Below are positions 8,919 through 17,355 of a DNA stretch of 64,000 nt, one piece after another. Made by a program: the position numbers and the translations under genes. The stretch is from Alkalithermobacter thermoalcaliphilus JW-YL-7 = DSM 7308 (GTDB lineage Bacteria; Bacillota; Clostridia; Peptostreptococcales; Peptostreptococcaceae): positions 358,001 through 422,000 of the forward strand of contig LSFY01000001.1 of NCBI GenBank assembly GCA_001584565.1, read 5' to 3'. Below the pieces are notes generated by a model. It worked only from the letters and a program-made list of their open reading frames with translations. It was not told where the DNA came from and did no database searches. Numbering within the stretch: the first letter of the stretch is position 1; each line of letters starts with the position of its first letter.

Positions 8919-9018
8919 TTTATCCCTCCTATATCAAGCTATTATATAATATGAAAAACAGGATATTTTGTTAAATATTTTGGGAACATATATATAAATG
9001 ATTTAGGAGGATTAAGAT

Positions 9019-9726
9019 ATGGATAATACACTTTTTGTTATAGCTATTGCACCTTCGATAGCCTTAGGACTTAGTATTTATCTAATAGATAGGTATGATA
9101 AAGAGCCGTTAAGCCTTCTTTTAAAAGTATTTTTTCTTGGAGCTTTATCAGTAGTTCCTACTGTATATGTACAAAAGTTTATAATGAGATTTAATATTTT
9201 TACAGGAGTTTTATGGGCGTTTTACACATCTTTTTTAGTGGCAGGTCTTGTAGAGGAGTATTTAAAACGTCTTGTAGTTTTGAAAACTGCTTACAAAAGT
9301 GTGCATTTTAATGAAAAACTAGATGGTATAGTGTATTGTACATTTTCAGCACTTGGATTTGCAACGATAGAAAATATAATGTATGTTGTGTTTAGATACT
9401 CAGCAAATCCATATGTAGGTTTTTATAGAGGTATTTTATCTGTTCCTGCTCATATGTTGTTTGGAATAACTATGGGGTATTACCTGTCTTTAGCAAAATA
9501 CTGTACATGTGACTATAGAAAGTGTAAAGAGTATATGCTAAAATCTTTACTAGTTCCTATTGTTTTACATGGAATATTCAATTTTATATTAATGTCTAGA
9601 ATAACATTTCTTATGATTTTATTTATACCTTATGTGATATATCTATGGATTACAAACCTAAAAAAATTAAATATATATACAAAAGATTCTAGAGATAGAT
9701 TTAACAGAATACAAAGAGGAGAATGA
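9019..9726 (+). CDS. prsW: PrsW-family intramembrane protease
   Basis: 235 residues, about 7-8 membrane segments. Conserved PrsW motifs: the double Glu with basic residues (VEEYLKR, E79/E80), FATIENI (E118-N119), AHMLFG and the C-terminal HGIFNF. PrsW proteins carry out site-1 cleavage of anti-sigma factors in Bacillus and Clostridioides in response to envelope stress. No ECF sigma/anti-sigma pair is in this window, so the substrate is unknown. It is divergent from the GH18-sleC operon, with a 100-bp intergenic region that must hold both promoters. SD taggagga lies 8-9 nt upstream. Confidence 0.88.
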   Translation: MDNTLFVIAIAPSIALGLSIYLIDRYDKEPLSLLLKVFFLGALSVVPTVYVQKFIMRFNIFTGVLWAFYTSFLVAGLVEEYLKRLVVLKTAYKSVHFNEKLDGIVYCTFSALGFATIENIMYVVFRYSANPYVGFYRGILSVPAHMLFGITMGYYLSLAKYCTCDYRKCKEYMLKSLLVPIVLHGIFNFILMSRITFLMILFIPYVIYLWITNLKKLNIYTKDSRDRFNRIQRGE

Positions 9727-9728
9727 AA

Positions 9729-9765
9729 ATATAATAAAATATCTATAAAAAAGATTTTATTATAT
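9729..9765 (+). repeat. 12-bp perfect inverted repeat just before the HEPN gene
   Basis: atataataaaat (9729-9740) and attttattatat (9754-9765) form a hairpin with a 13-nt loop. It ends exactly where the SD ggagtg of the next gene begins and is not followed by a T-run, so it is not an ordinary terminator. It may be a regulatory or RNA-stability element. Confidence 0.6.
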
Positions 9766-9777
9766 GGAGTGATTTTT

Positions 9778-10596
9778 ATGGGTCATATAGATAAAAAAAA
9801 TGAGTTTGTTATATTAAAATTTTTAGAAAGATATGATTATGATGGAGTAGCAGATATTTTAAGAGAACTGGGGATAGATAAAACTGATGTATATACACTT
9901 TTAAATTCATGTGAATATGCTATAAATTTTGATTTTAAAACAGCTGTTAAGAGAATAGATTCACTAAATCCTAATATAAAAAATACAAAAGAAATAAAAA
10001 GACTTAGAAATAATCTTATAGATTTATTAAATGGAGAACCAGAAGCTATATTTTCAGAGTTTATAGAAAATATAAAAATAAAGCTTATAAATGAAGAGTA
10101 TATAGATTTTTTAGGGAGGATATATAGGTTAAAAGAAGCCCTCTTTAAATATATGTTTGTAAGTAATGAATCTAGTAAAAATAGAGTTTCTATGATAGGA
10201 TATATGGTGTCAAAGAAAAATATATTAAGTATTCTTAGGAAAAAATATAAAATTTATACAAATAATTTGACCTATGGGATCACTCAATATATAAATAAAT
10301 ATATGAATAAGGACAAAAGGATTCAAAGTGTTCTTAATATACTAAATAGTGATAAAATGGAAAAGCTTATAAAACTAAGACATGATAGTCCTGTTGGTCA
10401 TGGATTTAAAGGAGTAAGCAGAGTAGATATAGAGGAAATATATGTAGATGGATATGAAGTTATAAAAGATTTCTTAAAAGTTTGTGAATATTTAGATCTT
10501 AAAACTAAGATAAATAAGTATGATGATATAAATAAGATAATTGTAGACCTTATAAGTAAATATAAAGTCAAGGAAGGGTATGAATATTATGAGTAA
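9778..10596 (+). CDS. Orphan HEPN-domain protein (Cas02710/Csm6-like, no CARF domain)
   Basis: 272 residues, strongly helical and Lys-rich, no signal peptide or membrane segment. Near the C-terminus LRHDSPVGHGFKGVSR (Arg201 to His208) carries an R-X6-H motif, the signature of HEPN ribonucleases. Two other segments, INFDFKTAVKRID and DFLGRIYRLKEALFKYMF, resemble the HEPN part of the TIGR02710 (Cas02710) group as I recall it. There is no Rossmann/CARF sensor domain and no cas gene or CRISPR nearby. The ATG at 9778 has SD ggagtg; the GTG at 9769 lies inside that SD. It overlaps lepB by 8 nt (ATGAGTAA), so the two are co-translated. RNase function is inferred from the motif only. Confidence 0.65.
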   Translation: MGHIDKKNEFVILKFLERYDYDGVADILRELGIDKTDVYTLLNSCEYAINFDFKTAVKRIDSLNPNIKNTKEIKRLRNNLIDLLNGEPEAIFSEFIENIKIKLINEEYIDFLGRIYRLKEALFKYMFVSNESSKNRVSMIGYMVSKKNILSILRKKYKIYTNNLTYGITQYINKYMNKDKRIQSVLNILNSDKMEKLIKLRHDSPVGHGFKGVSRVDIEEIYVDGYEVIKDFLKVCEYLDLKTKINKYDDINKIIVDLISKYKVKEGYEYYE

Positions 10597-11119
10597 TTTT
10601 AAAAAAGAGATTATAGAATGGATAAAGACTATAGTTATTTCTTTTATATTAGCTATGATTATTACTACTTTTATAAGACCTACTTTAGTAAAAGGATATT
10701 CAATGTATCCTACGCTTGAAGAAAATGATTACCTTTTGATAAATAGAATGGCCTATAGATCAGATGAGCCTCAAAGAGGTGATATAGTAGTTTTTAAATC
10801 ACACATTCCAGGTGATGATGGAAAAGAAAAAGATTTGGTAAAAAGAGTTATAGGTATATCTGGTGATAAGATAGAAATAGTAAATGGAATAGTATATGTA
10901 AACAATGAAGAATTGATAGAAGATTATATAAATGGAGATTATACAGAAGGTTATGTAAATGTGGTAGTACCAGATGGATATGTATTTGTTTTAGGTGATA
11001 ATAGGCCAAATAGTATGGATAGTAGGCATGATAGCGTAGGTTTTGTGAGTATGGATGAAGTTGTTGGAAAAGTTTTTATTAGATTATATCCTTTCAACAA
11101 AATTCAACTGATAAAGTAG
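10589..11119 (+). CDS. lepB: Signal peptidase I
   Basis: 176 residues. One N-terminal membrane anchor (about 12-32), then box B GYSMYPTL with the catalytic Ser, box D KRVIGISGDKIE with the catalytic Lys, and box E GDNRPNSMDSRHDSVGFV. It cleaves signal peptides of exported preproteins on the outer face of the membrane. This is the single-anchor Gram-positive type. The ATG at 10589 is well spaced from aaggaagg, while the one at 10580 is too close. Translationally coupled to the HEPN gene; the TIM-barrel gene begins at its stop. Confidence 0.94.
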   Translation: MSNFKKEIIEWIKTIVISFILAMIITTFIRPTLVKGYSMYPTLEENDYLLINRMAYRSDEPQRGDIVVFKSHIPGDDGKEKDLVKRVIGISGDKIEIVNGIVYVNNEELIEDYINGDYTEGYVNVVVPDGYVFVLGDNRPNSMDSRHDSVGFVSMDEVVGKVFIRLYPFNKIQLIK

Positions 11120-11128
11120 GTGAAAGTT

Positions 11129-11896
11129 TTGAGGATTGGAATCCCCTCAATGCCGGTTGAGTTGTGTGAAAAAATATATATATGTAAAGAAATGAATTTT
11201 AATCATATAGAGATTGGTATAGATAGCAAGGAAGATTTTAATTTAGTATACGAAAACTTACATAAAATAAAAGAACAAAACATAAGTATAGGGATTCATC
11301 TACCACTTGAGATAAACACTTGCGAAAATATACAAGATATACAAAATTCTTGGATAAGTTTTATAATGGATCTACATGAATGGAAAAAAGTATTAGATGT
11401 TAAATATTATAATATGCACTTAGGATACGGATTTAAAAACAAAGTATTAAATAATAAAAAAAAATACTTAAATAATTCTATAATATTTTTTAAAAGACTA
11501 CTTAACTTGATAGATAATACTGATATTTATATAGAAAATGTATATTCAAAATTAGGTGAAATAATTAGTATTGGAAATTGTTATGAAGATTTTAAATATC
11601 TATTTGAAAATATAAACGATGATAGATTTAGATTTTGTTATGATACAGGTCATGATCTAATAAATCCTTCAGATTATTTGTTATTAAGTAATTATACAAA
11701 ACTTATTCATGTAAGTGACAACAATGGGAAAGAAGATTTACATTTAGGTTTAGGAAAAGGAATATTTCCTTTAGAAAAACTAAGCAAACTATTTAGTTTA
11801 GAAAGTTTAGAATACATAATTTTAGAGATGGATAAAAAATATTTTGAATCTACCAAAAAAATTATAAATAAAACCCTCCTGAAAAAGAAAAACTAA
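11129..11896 (+). CDS. Xylose-isomerase-like TIM-barrel protein (AP_endonuc_2 fold)
   Basis: About 255 residues, cytosolic. The pattern of strand ends fits the endonuclease IV/sugar isomerase barrel: HLPLEI, MHLGYG, YIENVY, CYDTGHDL, IHVSDNNG with DLHLGLGKG, and ILEM at the end; the Glu, Asp-His and His residues could bind divalent metal. The substrate is unknown; it is distinct from nfo in this window. A TTG at 11129, spaced from taggtg in the end of lepB, is the likely start; a GTG at 11120 has no SD. It probably forms an operon with lepB. Confidence 0.75.
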   Translation: MRIGIPSMPVELCEKIYICKEMNFNHIEIGIDSKEDFNLVYENLHKIKEQNISIGIHLPLEINTCENIQDIQNSWISFIMDLHEWKKVLDVKYYNMHLGYGFKNKVLNNKKKYLNNSIIFFKRLLNLIDNTDIYIENVYSKLGEIISIGNCYEDFKYLFENINDDRFRFCYDTGHDLINPSDYLLLSNYTKLIHVSDNNGKEDLHLGLGKGIFPLEKLSKLFSLESLEYIILEMDKKYFESTKKIINKTLLKKKN

Positions 11897-11928
11897 TAAG
11901 GATTAAGCTTATAAAGGAGGTTTTAAAT

Positions 11929-12342
11929 TTGAAGGTTAAAGATGTAATGACTACAGATGTTTCATACTTAAGCTCAAGTTCGTCTATATTTGAAGCTGCT
12001 AATATCATGAGGCAGTTAAATGTAGGAGCAGTACCTATATGTGATGAAGCAAATAGTCCAGTTGGAGTTGTAACAGATAGAGATATAGTGTTAAGAAGTG
12101 TAGCAAATAACGTTCACAAAAATGAAAATGTTGGAAGCATAATGAGCAGCAATATTGTTACAGTATCTCCTGATACTGATGTTCACGAAGCTGCAAGACT
12201 TATGGCAAAACATCAAATAAGAAGACTTCCTGTTGTTGAAAATGGAAAATTAGTAGGAATAGTTTCTTTAGGAGATTTGGCTGTTGAAAAAATTCACGTA
12301 GATGAAGCAGGTAATGCTTTAAGTGATATTTCAAAAGAGTAA
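11929..12342 (+). CDS. Tandem CBS-domain protein
   Basis: 137 residues made of two CBS motifs (about 1-60 and 67-126): VKDVMTTDVSYL ... VGVVTDRDIVLR and VGSIMSSNIVTVSPD ... LVGIVSLGDLAV. Such stand-alone CBS pairs bind adenosyl nucleotides and often act as energy sensors; the partner protein is unknown. TTG start preceded by the strong SD aaaggagg. A terminator follows, so this is probably a one-gene unit or the end of the lepB group. Confidence 0.9.
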   Translation: MKVKDVMTTDVSYLSSSSSIFEAANIMRQLNVGAVPICDEANSPVGVVTDRDIVLRSVANNVHKNENVGSIMSSNIVTVSPDTDVHEAARLMAKHQIRRLPVVENGKLVGIVSLGDLAVEKIHVDEAGNALSDISKE

Positions 12343-12344
12343 TT

Positions 12345-12370
12345 TAAAGGGGGCATGCGCTCCCTTTTTA
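12345..12370 (+). terminator. Rho-independent terminator after the CBS gene
   Basis: Stem aaaggg / cccttt around a loop containing catgcgc, followed by TTTTT. Confidence 0.7.
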
Positions 12371-12410
12371 ATACATATACTATTTTTAAAATGTCATGGG
12401 GAGTGATTAT

Positions 12411-14069
12411 ATGAGTATAATAAAGGCTACGATTATGAACGAAGAAAGAACATATCCTAAGGGGGTTAGTTTACTTGAAATAAGTAAAGATTTTGAGTAT
12501 CTATTTAAAAGCAAGATAGTACTTGCAGTTGTAGATAATGATTTAAGAGAACTTAACTATACACTAAACGAAGATTGTAATATCGAATTTATAGATTTAA
12601 CTCATAATGATGGAATGAGAACTTATATGAGAAGTTTGTCCTTTATATTTATAAAGGCGTGTGAAGAAGTGCTTCCAGGTTGCAGGGTAGTAGTAGAACA
12701 CTCATTAGGTGGAGGAATTTATTGTGAGGTTCATTTTGAAAGACAGATAAATGAAGATGATGTAGATAAGATATACTCAAAAATGAGAGAAATAGTACAA
12801 AAAAATATACCTTTTGAAAAAAGCAAAGTGCTAATAAAAGATGCTATAGAAATGTTTAAAAGTAGAGGGGATACTACAAAAGTAGATTTATTTAAGTATA
12901 AACCTACAGAGTATATAAATATATATAGGTGTGGCGATTGTGAAAGTTATTTTTATGGATATATGGTTCCATCTACTGGATATGTAGATGTATTTGATCT
13001 AAAATATTCTCAGCCTGGAGTAGTACTTTTAGGTCCTAGCACAAAGCACCCAAATATACCAAATGAATTTAAGCCTCATCCAAAGCTAAGAGCAATATTT
13101 AAAGAAGCTGAAGAATGGGCAAAAATAATGGGGGTTGGAGAAGTAGGAGCTCTCAATAATATTATAGTAAAAAACGAGTATCCAGATCTTATAAGAACTG
13201 TTGAAGCTTTGCATGAAAAGAAAGTTTCGCAAATAGCTGATATGATAGTATCTGATAGAGAAAAAGGAAGAATAATTTTAATAGCAGGCCCATCGTCATC
13301 TGGTAAAACAAGTTTTGCACAAAGACTTTCTATTCAGCTTAAAGTAAATAAATTAAGACCGGTTTCTATATCTATAGATGATTACTTTGTAAATAGAGAA
13401 GATACACCTAAAGATGAAAATGGAGATTATGATTTTGAGTCTATTTATGCAGTTGACTTGAAGTTGTTTAATGAGCATTTAGAAAAATTACTCGCAGGAT
13501 ATGAAGTTGAAATTCCACATTTTAACTTTAAAAGTGGAAGAAGAGAATACAAAGGAAATAAGCTTAAAGTTACACAAGATCAACCTATAATAATAGAAGG
13601 AATACATGCACTTAATCCATTGCTTACAAAATCAATTCCTGAAGGAAATAAATTTAAAATATATATAAGTGCTTTAACTCAGCTTAATTTAGATGAACAC
13701 AATAGAATCCCAACTACAGATCTAAGACTTATAAGGAGAATGGTTAGAGATAATACACATAGGGGCCATAATGCATTAAAAACACTTCAACTTTGGAAAA
13801 ATGTAAGAAAGGGAGAAGAAAAAAATATATTTCCATATCAAGAACAGGCAGATGTAATGTTTAATTCAGCTTTAGTTTATGAACTTGCAGTTCTTAAAAA
13901 ATATGTAGAACCTTTATTAAATGAAATAGATAAAAGTTGTGTTGAATATATAGAAGCAAAAAGGTTACTAAAATTTTTACAGTATTTTGTTCCAATAGAA
14001 GATGAACAAGACATTCCTCCTACATCGATATTACGAGAATTTATAGGTGGAAGTAGATTAGTTCATTAA
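12411..14069 (+). CDS. Uridine kinase-like nucleoside kinase with ThrRS-like N-terminal domains
   Basis: 552 residues. N-terminal TGS-like domain (about 1-60) and a region resembling the second additional (editing) domain of threonyl-tRNA synthetase (about 60-200), then a P-loop kinase of the uridine kinase/phosphoribulokinase fold (about 275-480): Walker A GPSSSGKTSFAQRL, DDYFVNREDTP, and IIIEGIHALNPLL. This architecture is widespread in Clostridia and Bacteroidetes; the kinase probably phosphorylates uridine/cytidine, and the role of the ThrRS-like part is unknown. The start ATG at 12411 has SD ggggag; the upstream ATG at 12396 overlaps that SD. Confidence 0.87.
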   Translation: MSIIKATIMNEERTYPKGVSLLEISKDFEYLFKSKIVLAVVDNDLRELNYTLNEDCNIEFIDLTHNDGMRTYMRSLSFIFIKACEEVLPGCRVVVEHSLGGGIYCEVHFERQINEDDVDKIYSKMREIVQKNIPFEKSKVLIKDAIEMFKSRGDTTKVDLFKYKPTEYINIYRCGDCESYFYGYMVPSTGYVDVFDLKYSQPGVVLLGPSTKHPNIPNEFKPHPKLRAIFKEAEEWAKIMGVGEVGALNNIIVKNEYPDLIRTVEALHEKKVSQIADMIVSDREKGRIILIAGPSSSGKTSFAQRLSIQLKVNKLRPVSISIDDYFVNREDTPKDENGDYDFESIYAVDLKLFNEHLEKLLAGYEVEIPHFNFKSGRREYKGNKLKVTQDQPIIIEGIHALNPLLTKSIPEGNKFKIYISALTQLNLDEHNRIPTTDLRLIRRMVRDNTHRGHNALKTLQLWKNVRKGEEKNIFPYQEQADVMFNSALVYELAVLKKYVEPLLNEIDKSCVEYIEAKRLLKFLQYFVPIEDEQDIPPTSILREFIGGSRLVH

Positions 14070-14089
14070 TGTATTGACTTAATATATAA

Positions 14090-14134
14090 CTTGTAATAAG
14101 TTTAGAATATAGAATATTCTAAACTTATTACAAG
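14090..14134 (+). repeat. 21-bp perfect inverted repeat in the glsA leader
   Basis: The arms at 14090-14110 (begins cttgtaataag) and 14114-14134 (ends cttattacaag) are perfectly complementary over 21 bp with only aga between them. The 3' arm runs into the aaggag SD of glsA. No T-run follows, so a terminator is unlikely. It may be an operator dyad or an RNA hairpin that hides part of the ribosome-binding site. Confidence 0.8.
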
Positions 14135-14144
14135 GAGTGATTTC

Positions 14145-15062
14145 ATGCAAGATCTATTAGAAAAAATAATACAAGAAAACAGAAAATATACAGAGAAAGG
14201 AAACTTAGCAACCTATATTCCTGAACTAACAAAGGCTAATAAAAATGATTTGGCTATTTGCGTTATAGATATAGAAAATAATGTATATAAAGCTGGAGAT
14301 TACGAGAAAAAATTTACTATACAAAGTGTATCAAAACCTATAACCTTAGCTCTTGCTCTTATTGATAATGGAAAGGAAAACGTATTCGCAAAAGTTGGGA
14401 TGGAGCCTTCTGGTGATCCATTTAATTCTATTATGAAACTAGAAACTGTAAAGCCATCGATTCCTTATAATCCGATGATAAATGCAGGAGCTATAGTAAT
14501 AACATCTATGATAAAGGGTAAGGATAACGATGAAAAATTAGAAAGAATGTTAAATTTTTTTAGAAGTTTGTCTTGCAATCCAACGCTTAATATAAATGAA
14601 GATGTATATAATTCAGAAAAAAGGACAGGTGATAGAAATAGAGCAATAGCTTATTTACTTAAAAGTGAAGGTATAATAGATGGTGATGTTGAGGAAATTT
14701 TAGATCTTTACTTTAAACAGTGTTCTATAGAAGTTACAGTTGAAGATTTAGCTAGAATGGGAGCTAATCTTGCTACGTATGGATTTGATATGTTACATAG
14801 ACAAAGAATTATACCAGAAGATATAGCAAGGACTGTAAAAACTTTTATGGTTACATGTGGTATGTATGATGCTTCAGGAGAATTTGCCATAAATGTTGGA
14901 ATACCTTCTAAATCAGGGGTAGGTGGGGGTATAATGTCCTCAGTTCCTAAAAAAATGGGAATAGGAGTTTTTGGACCAGCTTTAGATAAAAAAGGTAATA
15001 GTATAGCGGGGATTAGAGTTTTAAAAGATATATCAAAACAATTATCACTTAGCATTTTTTAA
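14145..15062 (+). CDS. glsA: Glutaminase
   Basis: 305 residues, the usual size of bacterial glutaminase of the serine beta-lactamase-like fold. Motifs: FTIQSVSKP (catalytic Ser and Lys of S-x-x-K), NPMINAGAIV, and SGVGGGIMSSVP. It hydrolyses glutamine to glutamate and ammonia, fitting an amino-acid-fermenting cell. SD aaggag, 8 nt before ATG, overlaps the 3' end of the inverted repeat. It is followed by a new promoter, so it is a single-gene unit. Confidence 0.95.
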   Translation: MQDLLEKIIQENRKYTEKGNLATYIPELTKANKNDLAICVIDIENNVYKAGDYEKKFTIQSVSKPITLALALIDNGKENVFAKVGMEPSGDPFNSIMKLETVKPSIPYNPMINAGAIVITSMIKGKDNDEKLERMLNFFRSLSCNPTLNINEDVYNSEKRTGDRNRAIAYLLKSEGIIDGDVEEILDLYFKQCSIEVTVEDLARMGANLATYGFDMLHRQRIIPEDIARTVKTFMVTCGMYDASGEFAINVGIPSKSGVGGGIMSSVPKKMGIGVFGPALDKKGNSIAGIRVLKDISKQLSLSIF

Positions 15063-15081
15063 TATAAATAATTCAAAAATT

Positions 15082-15110
15082 TTGACAGTTAAAACTTATA
15101 TTATTATAAT
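15082..15110 (+). promoter_or_regulatory. Consensus sigma-A promoter for the HTH regulator
   Basis: TTGACA (15082-15087), 17-bp spacer, TATAAT (15105-15110); a perfect consensus 36 bp before the start codon. Confidence 0.85.
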
Positions 15111-15145
15111 AGTATATTATATTTTAGATAAAACAGGGGGATAAA

Positions 15146-15736
15146 ATGAAGGATGTAATAGTTTTAAGAGATTTAGAACAAATTAAGGCAATATCTCATC
15201 CTTATAGAGTCGAGATACTAGAATCTTTTAAGGAAGAGCCACTTTGTGCAAAACAGTTAGCCGAGATTCTAGGAGAGCCTCATGCAAAGATTAATTATCA
15301 CATAAAAACTTTATTAAGTGCAGGAATACTTGAGCTTGTAGAGGAAAAAATAAAATCAGGAATAATTGAAAAATACTATCTTCCAGTTGCTAGAATGATA
15401 GTTATAGATAAGAGTATACTAAATTCAAGCAATGATAATATTGTTCAAACTTTAAATCAAGCATCTATATCCTTATTTGAGAAAATAAGTGATGATTTTT
15501 ATAGGGCTGCTGAGAATAACGAAATAAGGTCAAAGCATTTAAGACATTATAATGAATTTTATTTAACTGAAGATGAAGCAAAAGAGATTATGGATATTTT
15601 AAATGAAAAGCTATATGAAATATTAGAAAATAAGAATAGAAAAGACAAAGAAGGTGTAAGGCCTTATAATATAGCGCTAATTGCAGTTCCAGATGTAAGG
15701 AAAGAGAAAAATATTTCAAAAAAGTCTTCTAAGTAG
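15146..15736 (+). CDS. ArsR-like winged-helix transcriptional regulator
   Basis: 196 residues. An ArsR-type winged helix lies at about 8-80 (IKAISHPYRVEILESF, then CAKQLAEILGEPHAKINYHIKTL as the recognition helix region). The C-terminal half (about 90-185) is helical and charged and is of unknown function. No Cys metal site of the ArsR/SmtB type is visible (the single Cys is in the HTH), so metal sensing is unlikely. SD aggggg. Single gene with its own consensus promoter and terminator. Confidence 0.83.
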   Translation: MKDVIVLRDLEQIKAISHPYRVEILESFKEEPLCAKQLAEILGEPHAKINYHIKTLLSAGILELVEEKIKSGIIEKYYLPVARMIVIDKSILNSSNDNIVQTLNQASISLFEKISDDFYRAAENNEIRSKHLRHYNEFYLTEDEAKEIMDILNEKLYEILENKNRKDKEGVRPYNIALIAVPDVRKEKNISKKSSK

Positions 15737-15747
15737 AAGACTTTTTT
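15720..15747 (+). terminator. Rho-independent terminator of the HTH regulator
   Basis: Stem aagtcttct / agaagactt around an aagt loop that includes part of the stop codon, followed by TTTT. Confidence 0.85.
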
Positions 15748-15769
15748 CTGCTTGAAAAGGAGAATAAAT

Positions 15770-16597
15770 ATGATAATAGGACCGCATATTTCTATAACAA
15801 AGGGTTTTTTTAATGCAGCAAAAGATGCTTTAAGCATAGGTGCTAATACATTTCAATTTTTTACTAGAAATCCAAGAGGATCAACTGTAAAAAAGCTAGA
15901 TGAAAAAGATATGCAAAAATTTTTTGACATTAGAAAAAAAGAAAAATTAGGGCCATTATTAGCTCATATTCCTTATACAGTTAATTTAGCTAGTAGTAAA
16001 CAAGATGTATATGACTTTGGTAAAATTGTCTTGAAAGAAGATTTAGATAGATTAGATAAATTACAAATAGAGTATGTGTGTTTACATCCAGGAAGCCATT
16101 TAGGGCAAGGTATAGACAAAGGAATAGATAAAATAGCAAGTGCATTAAATAGTATCTTAACACCAGATAAAAATGTAACTTTACTCATTGAGACTATGTC
16201 AGGAAAAGGAACAGAAGTAGGATATACTTTTGAGCAGATAAGAGCAATAATAGATAAGATAGATATAAAAGAAAAAGTAGGAGTATGTTTTGATACATGT
16301 CATGTATTTTCAGCTGGATATGATATTGTAAATAATCTAGAAAAAGTACTTAAAGAGTTTGATAATATAATAGGATTAGAAAAACTAAAAGTAGTTCATT
16401 TGAATGATAGTATGAAAGAATTAAATTCTAAAAAGGATAGGCATGAAATAATAGGGAAAGGATATATAGGACTAGATGCTATAGTAAATTTTATAACCAA
16501 CCCAGCTATTAAAGATAAACCTTTATTTTTGGAAACCCCAGCAGATTTAGATATTCATAAGGAAGAAATAAAATTACTAAAAGACAGATGTATGTAA
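15770..16597 (+). CDS. nfo: Endonuclease IV (AP endonuclease)
   Basis: 275 residues, TIM barrel with the Nfo metal ligands visible in GPHIS, HPGSH, LLIETMSG, CFDTCHVFSAGYD, VVHLNDS, DRHEIIGKGYIG and FLETPA. It cleaves DNA 5' to abasic sites in base-excision repair. The ATG at 15770 has SD aaaagga; the upstream TTG at 15752 precedes the SD and is rejected. It follows a terminator, so it has its own promoter, which I did not recognise with confidence. Confidence 0.96.
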   Translation: MIIGPHISITKGFFNAAKDALSIGANTFQFFTRNPRGSTVKKLDEKDMQKFFDIRKKEKLGPLLAHIPYTVNLASSKQDVYDFGKIVLKEDLDRLDKLQIEYVCLHPGSHLGQGIDKGIDKIASALNSILTPDKNVTLLIETMSGKGTEVGYTFEQIRAIIDKIDIKEKVGVCFDTCHVFSAGYDIVNNLEKVLKEFDNIIGLEKLKVVHLNDSMKELNSKKDRHEIIGKGYIGLDAIVNFITNPAIKDKPLFLETPADLDIHKEEIKLLKDRCM

Positions 16598-16655
16598 TAA
16601 TGAAAATATGTTCTGGAAATTATAAATATAAAAGCATTTATCTAGAGGTGAGAAA

Positions 16656-17354
16656 GTGAATGTTTTTATAGCTAGTATAATTTCTGGGCTTTGTACTGGA
16701 GTAGGAGCTTTTCCAATAATATTTATAAAAAATTTAGATGTAAAAATAGAGGATATGCTTTTAGGATTTGCTGGAGGAGTTATGGTGTTTGTAGGTGCAT
16801 ATAGCTTAATACATCCGTGTATTGAAGATGGACATTTAAAGCAAACTGTAATAGGTATTTTGCTTGGAGCAATATTTATGTACTTAATAGAGATTTTTAT
16901 GCCTGAAGATAGGTCAAGGTCAGACTTGCTTTTGGTTTTAGGTCATATAATCCATAGCATACCAGAAGGATTGGTTATAGGAGCTGCATCAGAAGCTAAA
17001 GGAAAAGCTACTGGATTACTTCTTGCAGTAGCTATAGGAGTTCACAATATGCCAGAAGGTTTTATTATATGTAATATATTAAATAAACAAAATATGTCAA
17101 AGTTAAAGGCTATAATATACACTACTTTGACAGGGTTAGGAGAGCCATTAGCAACAGGTATTGGAATAATTTTCTTAAAGAGAATAGAATTTTTGATACC
17201 TTTTTCTATGGCGTTTGCGGGAGGATCTGTTCTTTATATAGTATCAAACGAAATAATCCCTAAAACACATTCAAGAGGAAATGAAAAAATTGCGACCTTT
17301 AGCTTTATAGCAGGATTTATATTTATGATAGTTTTAGAAAATATAATAAAATAG
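16656..17354 (+). CDS. ZIP-family metal transporter
   Basis: 232 residues with about 8 membrane segments. The metal-binding helices carry HIIHSIPEGLVIGAA and GVHNMPEGFIICN, the hallmark HxxPEG motifs of ZIP/ZupT. It imports zinc or other divalent metal ions into the cytoplasm. GTG start with SD aggtgag. It converges with the RusA-like gene with only one nt between the two stops; no clear terminator was seen there. Confidence 0.92.
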   Translation: MNVFIASIISGLCTGVGAFPIIFIKNLDVKIEDMLLGFAGGVMVFVGAYSLIHPCIEDGHLKQTVIGILLGAIFMYLIEIFMPEDRSRSDLLLVLGHIIHSIPEGLVIGAASEAKGKATGLLLAVAIGVHNMPEGFIICNILNKQNMSKLKAIIYTTLTGLGEPLATGIGIIFLKRIEFLIPFSMAFAGGSVLYIVSNEIIPKTHSRGNEKIATFSFIAGFIFMIVLENIIK

Positions 17355-17355
17355 G

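Noticed and set aside
9778-10596. CRISPR type III neighbourhood for the HEPN gene
   Set aside because: No cas gene, repeat array or CARF domain was found anywhere in the 64 kb.
14708-15055. Antisense ORF inside glsA (and similar ones in other genes)
   Set aside because: No SD and no family features; the sense strand codes for a clear conserved enzyme.
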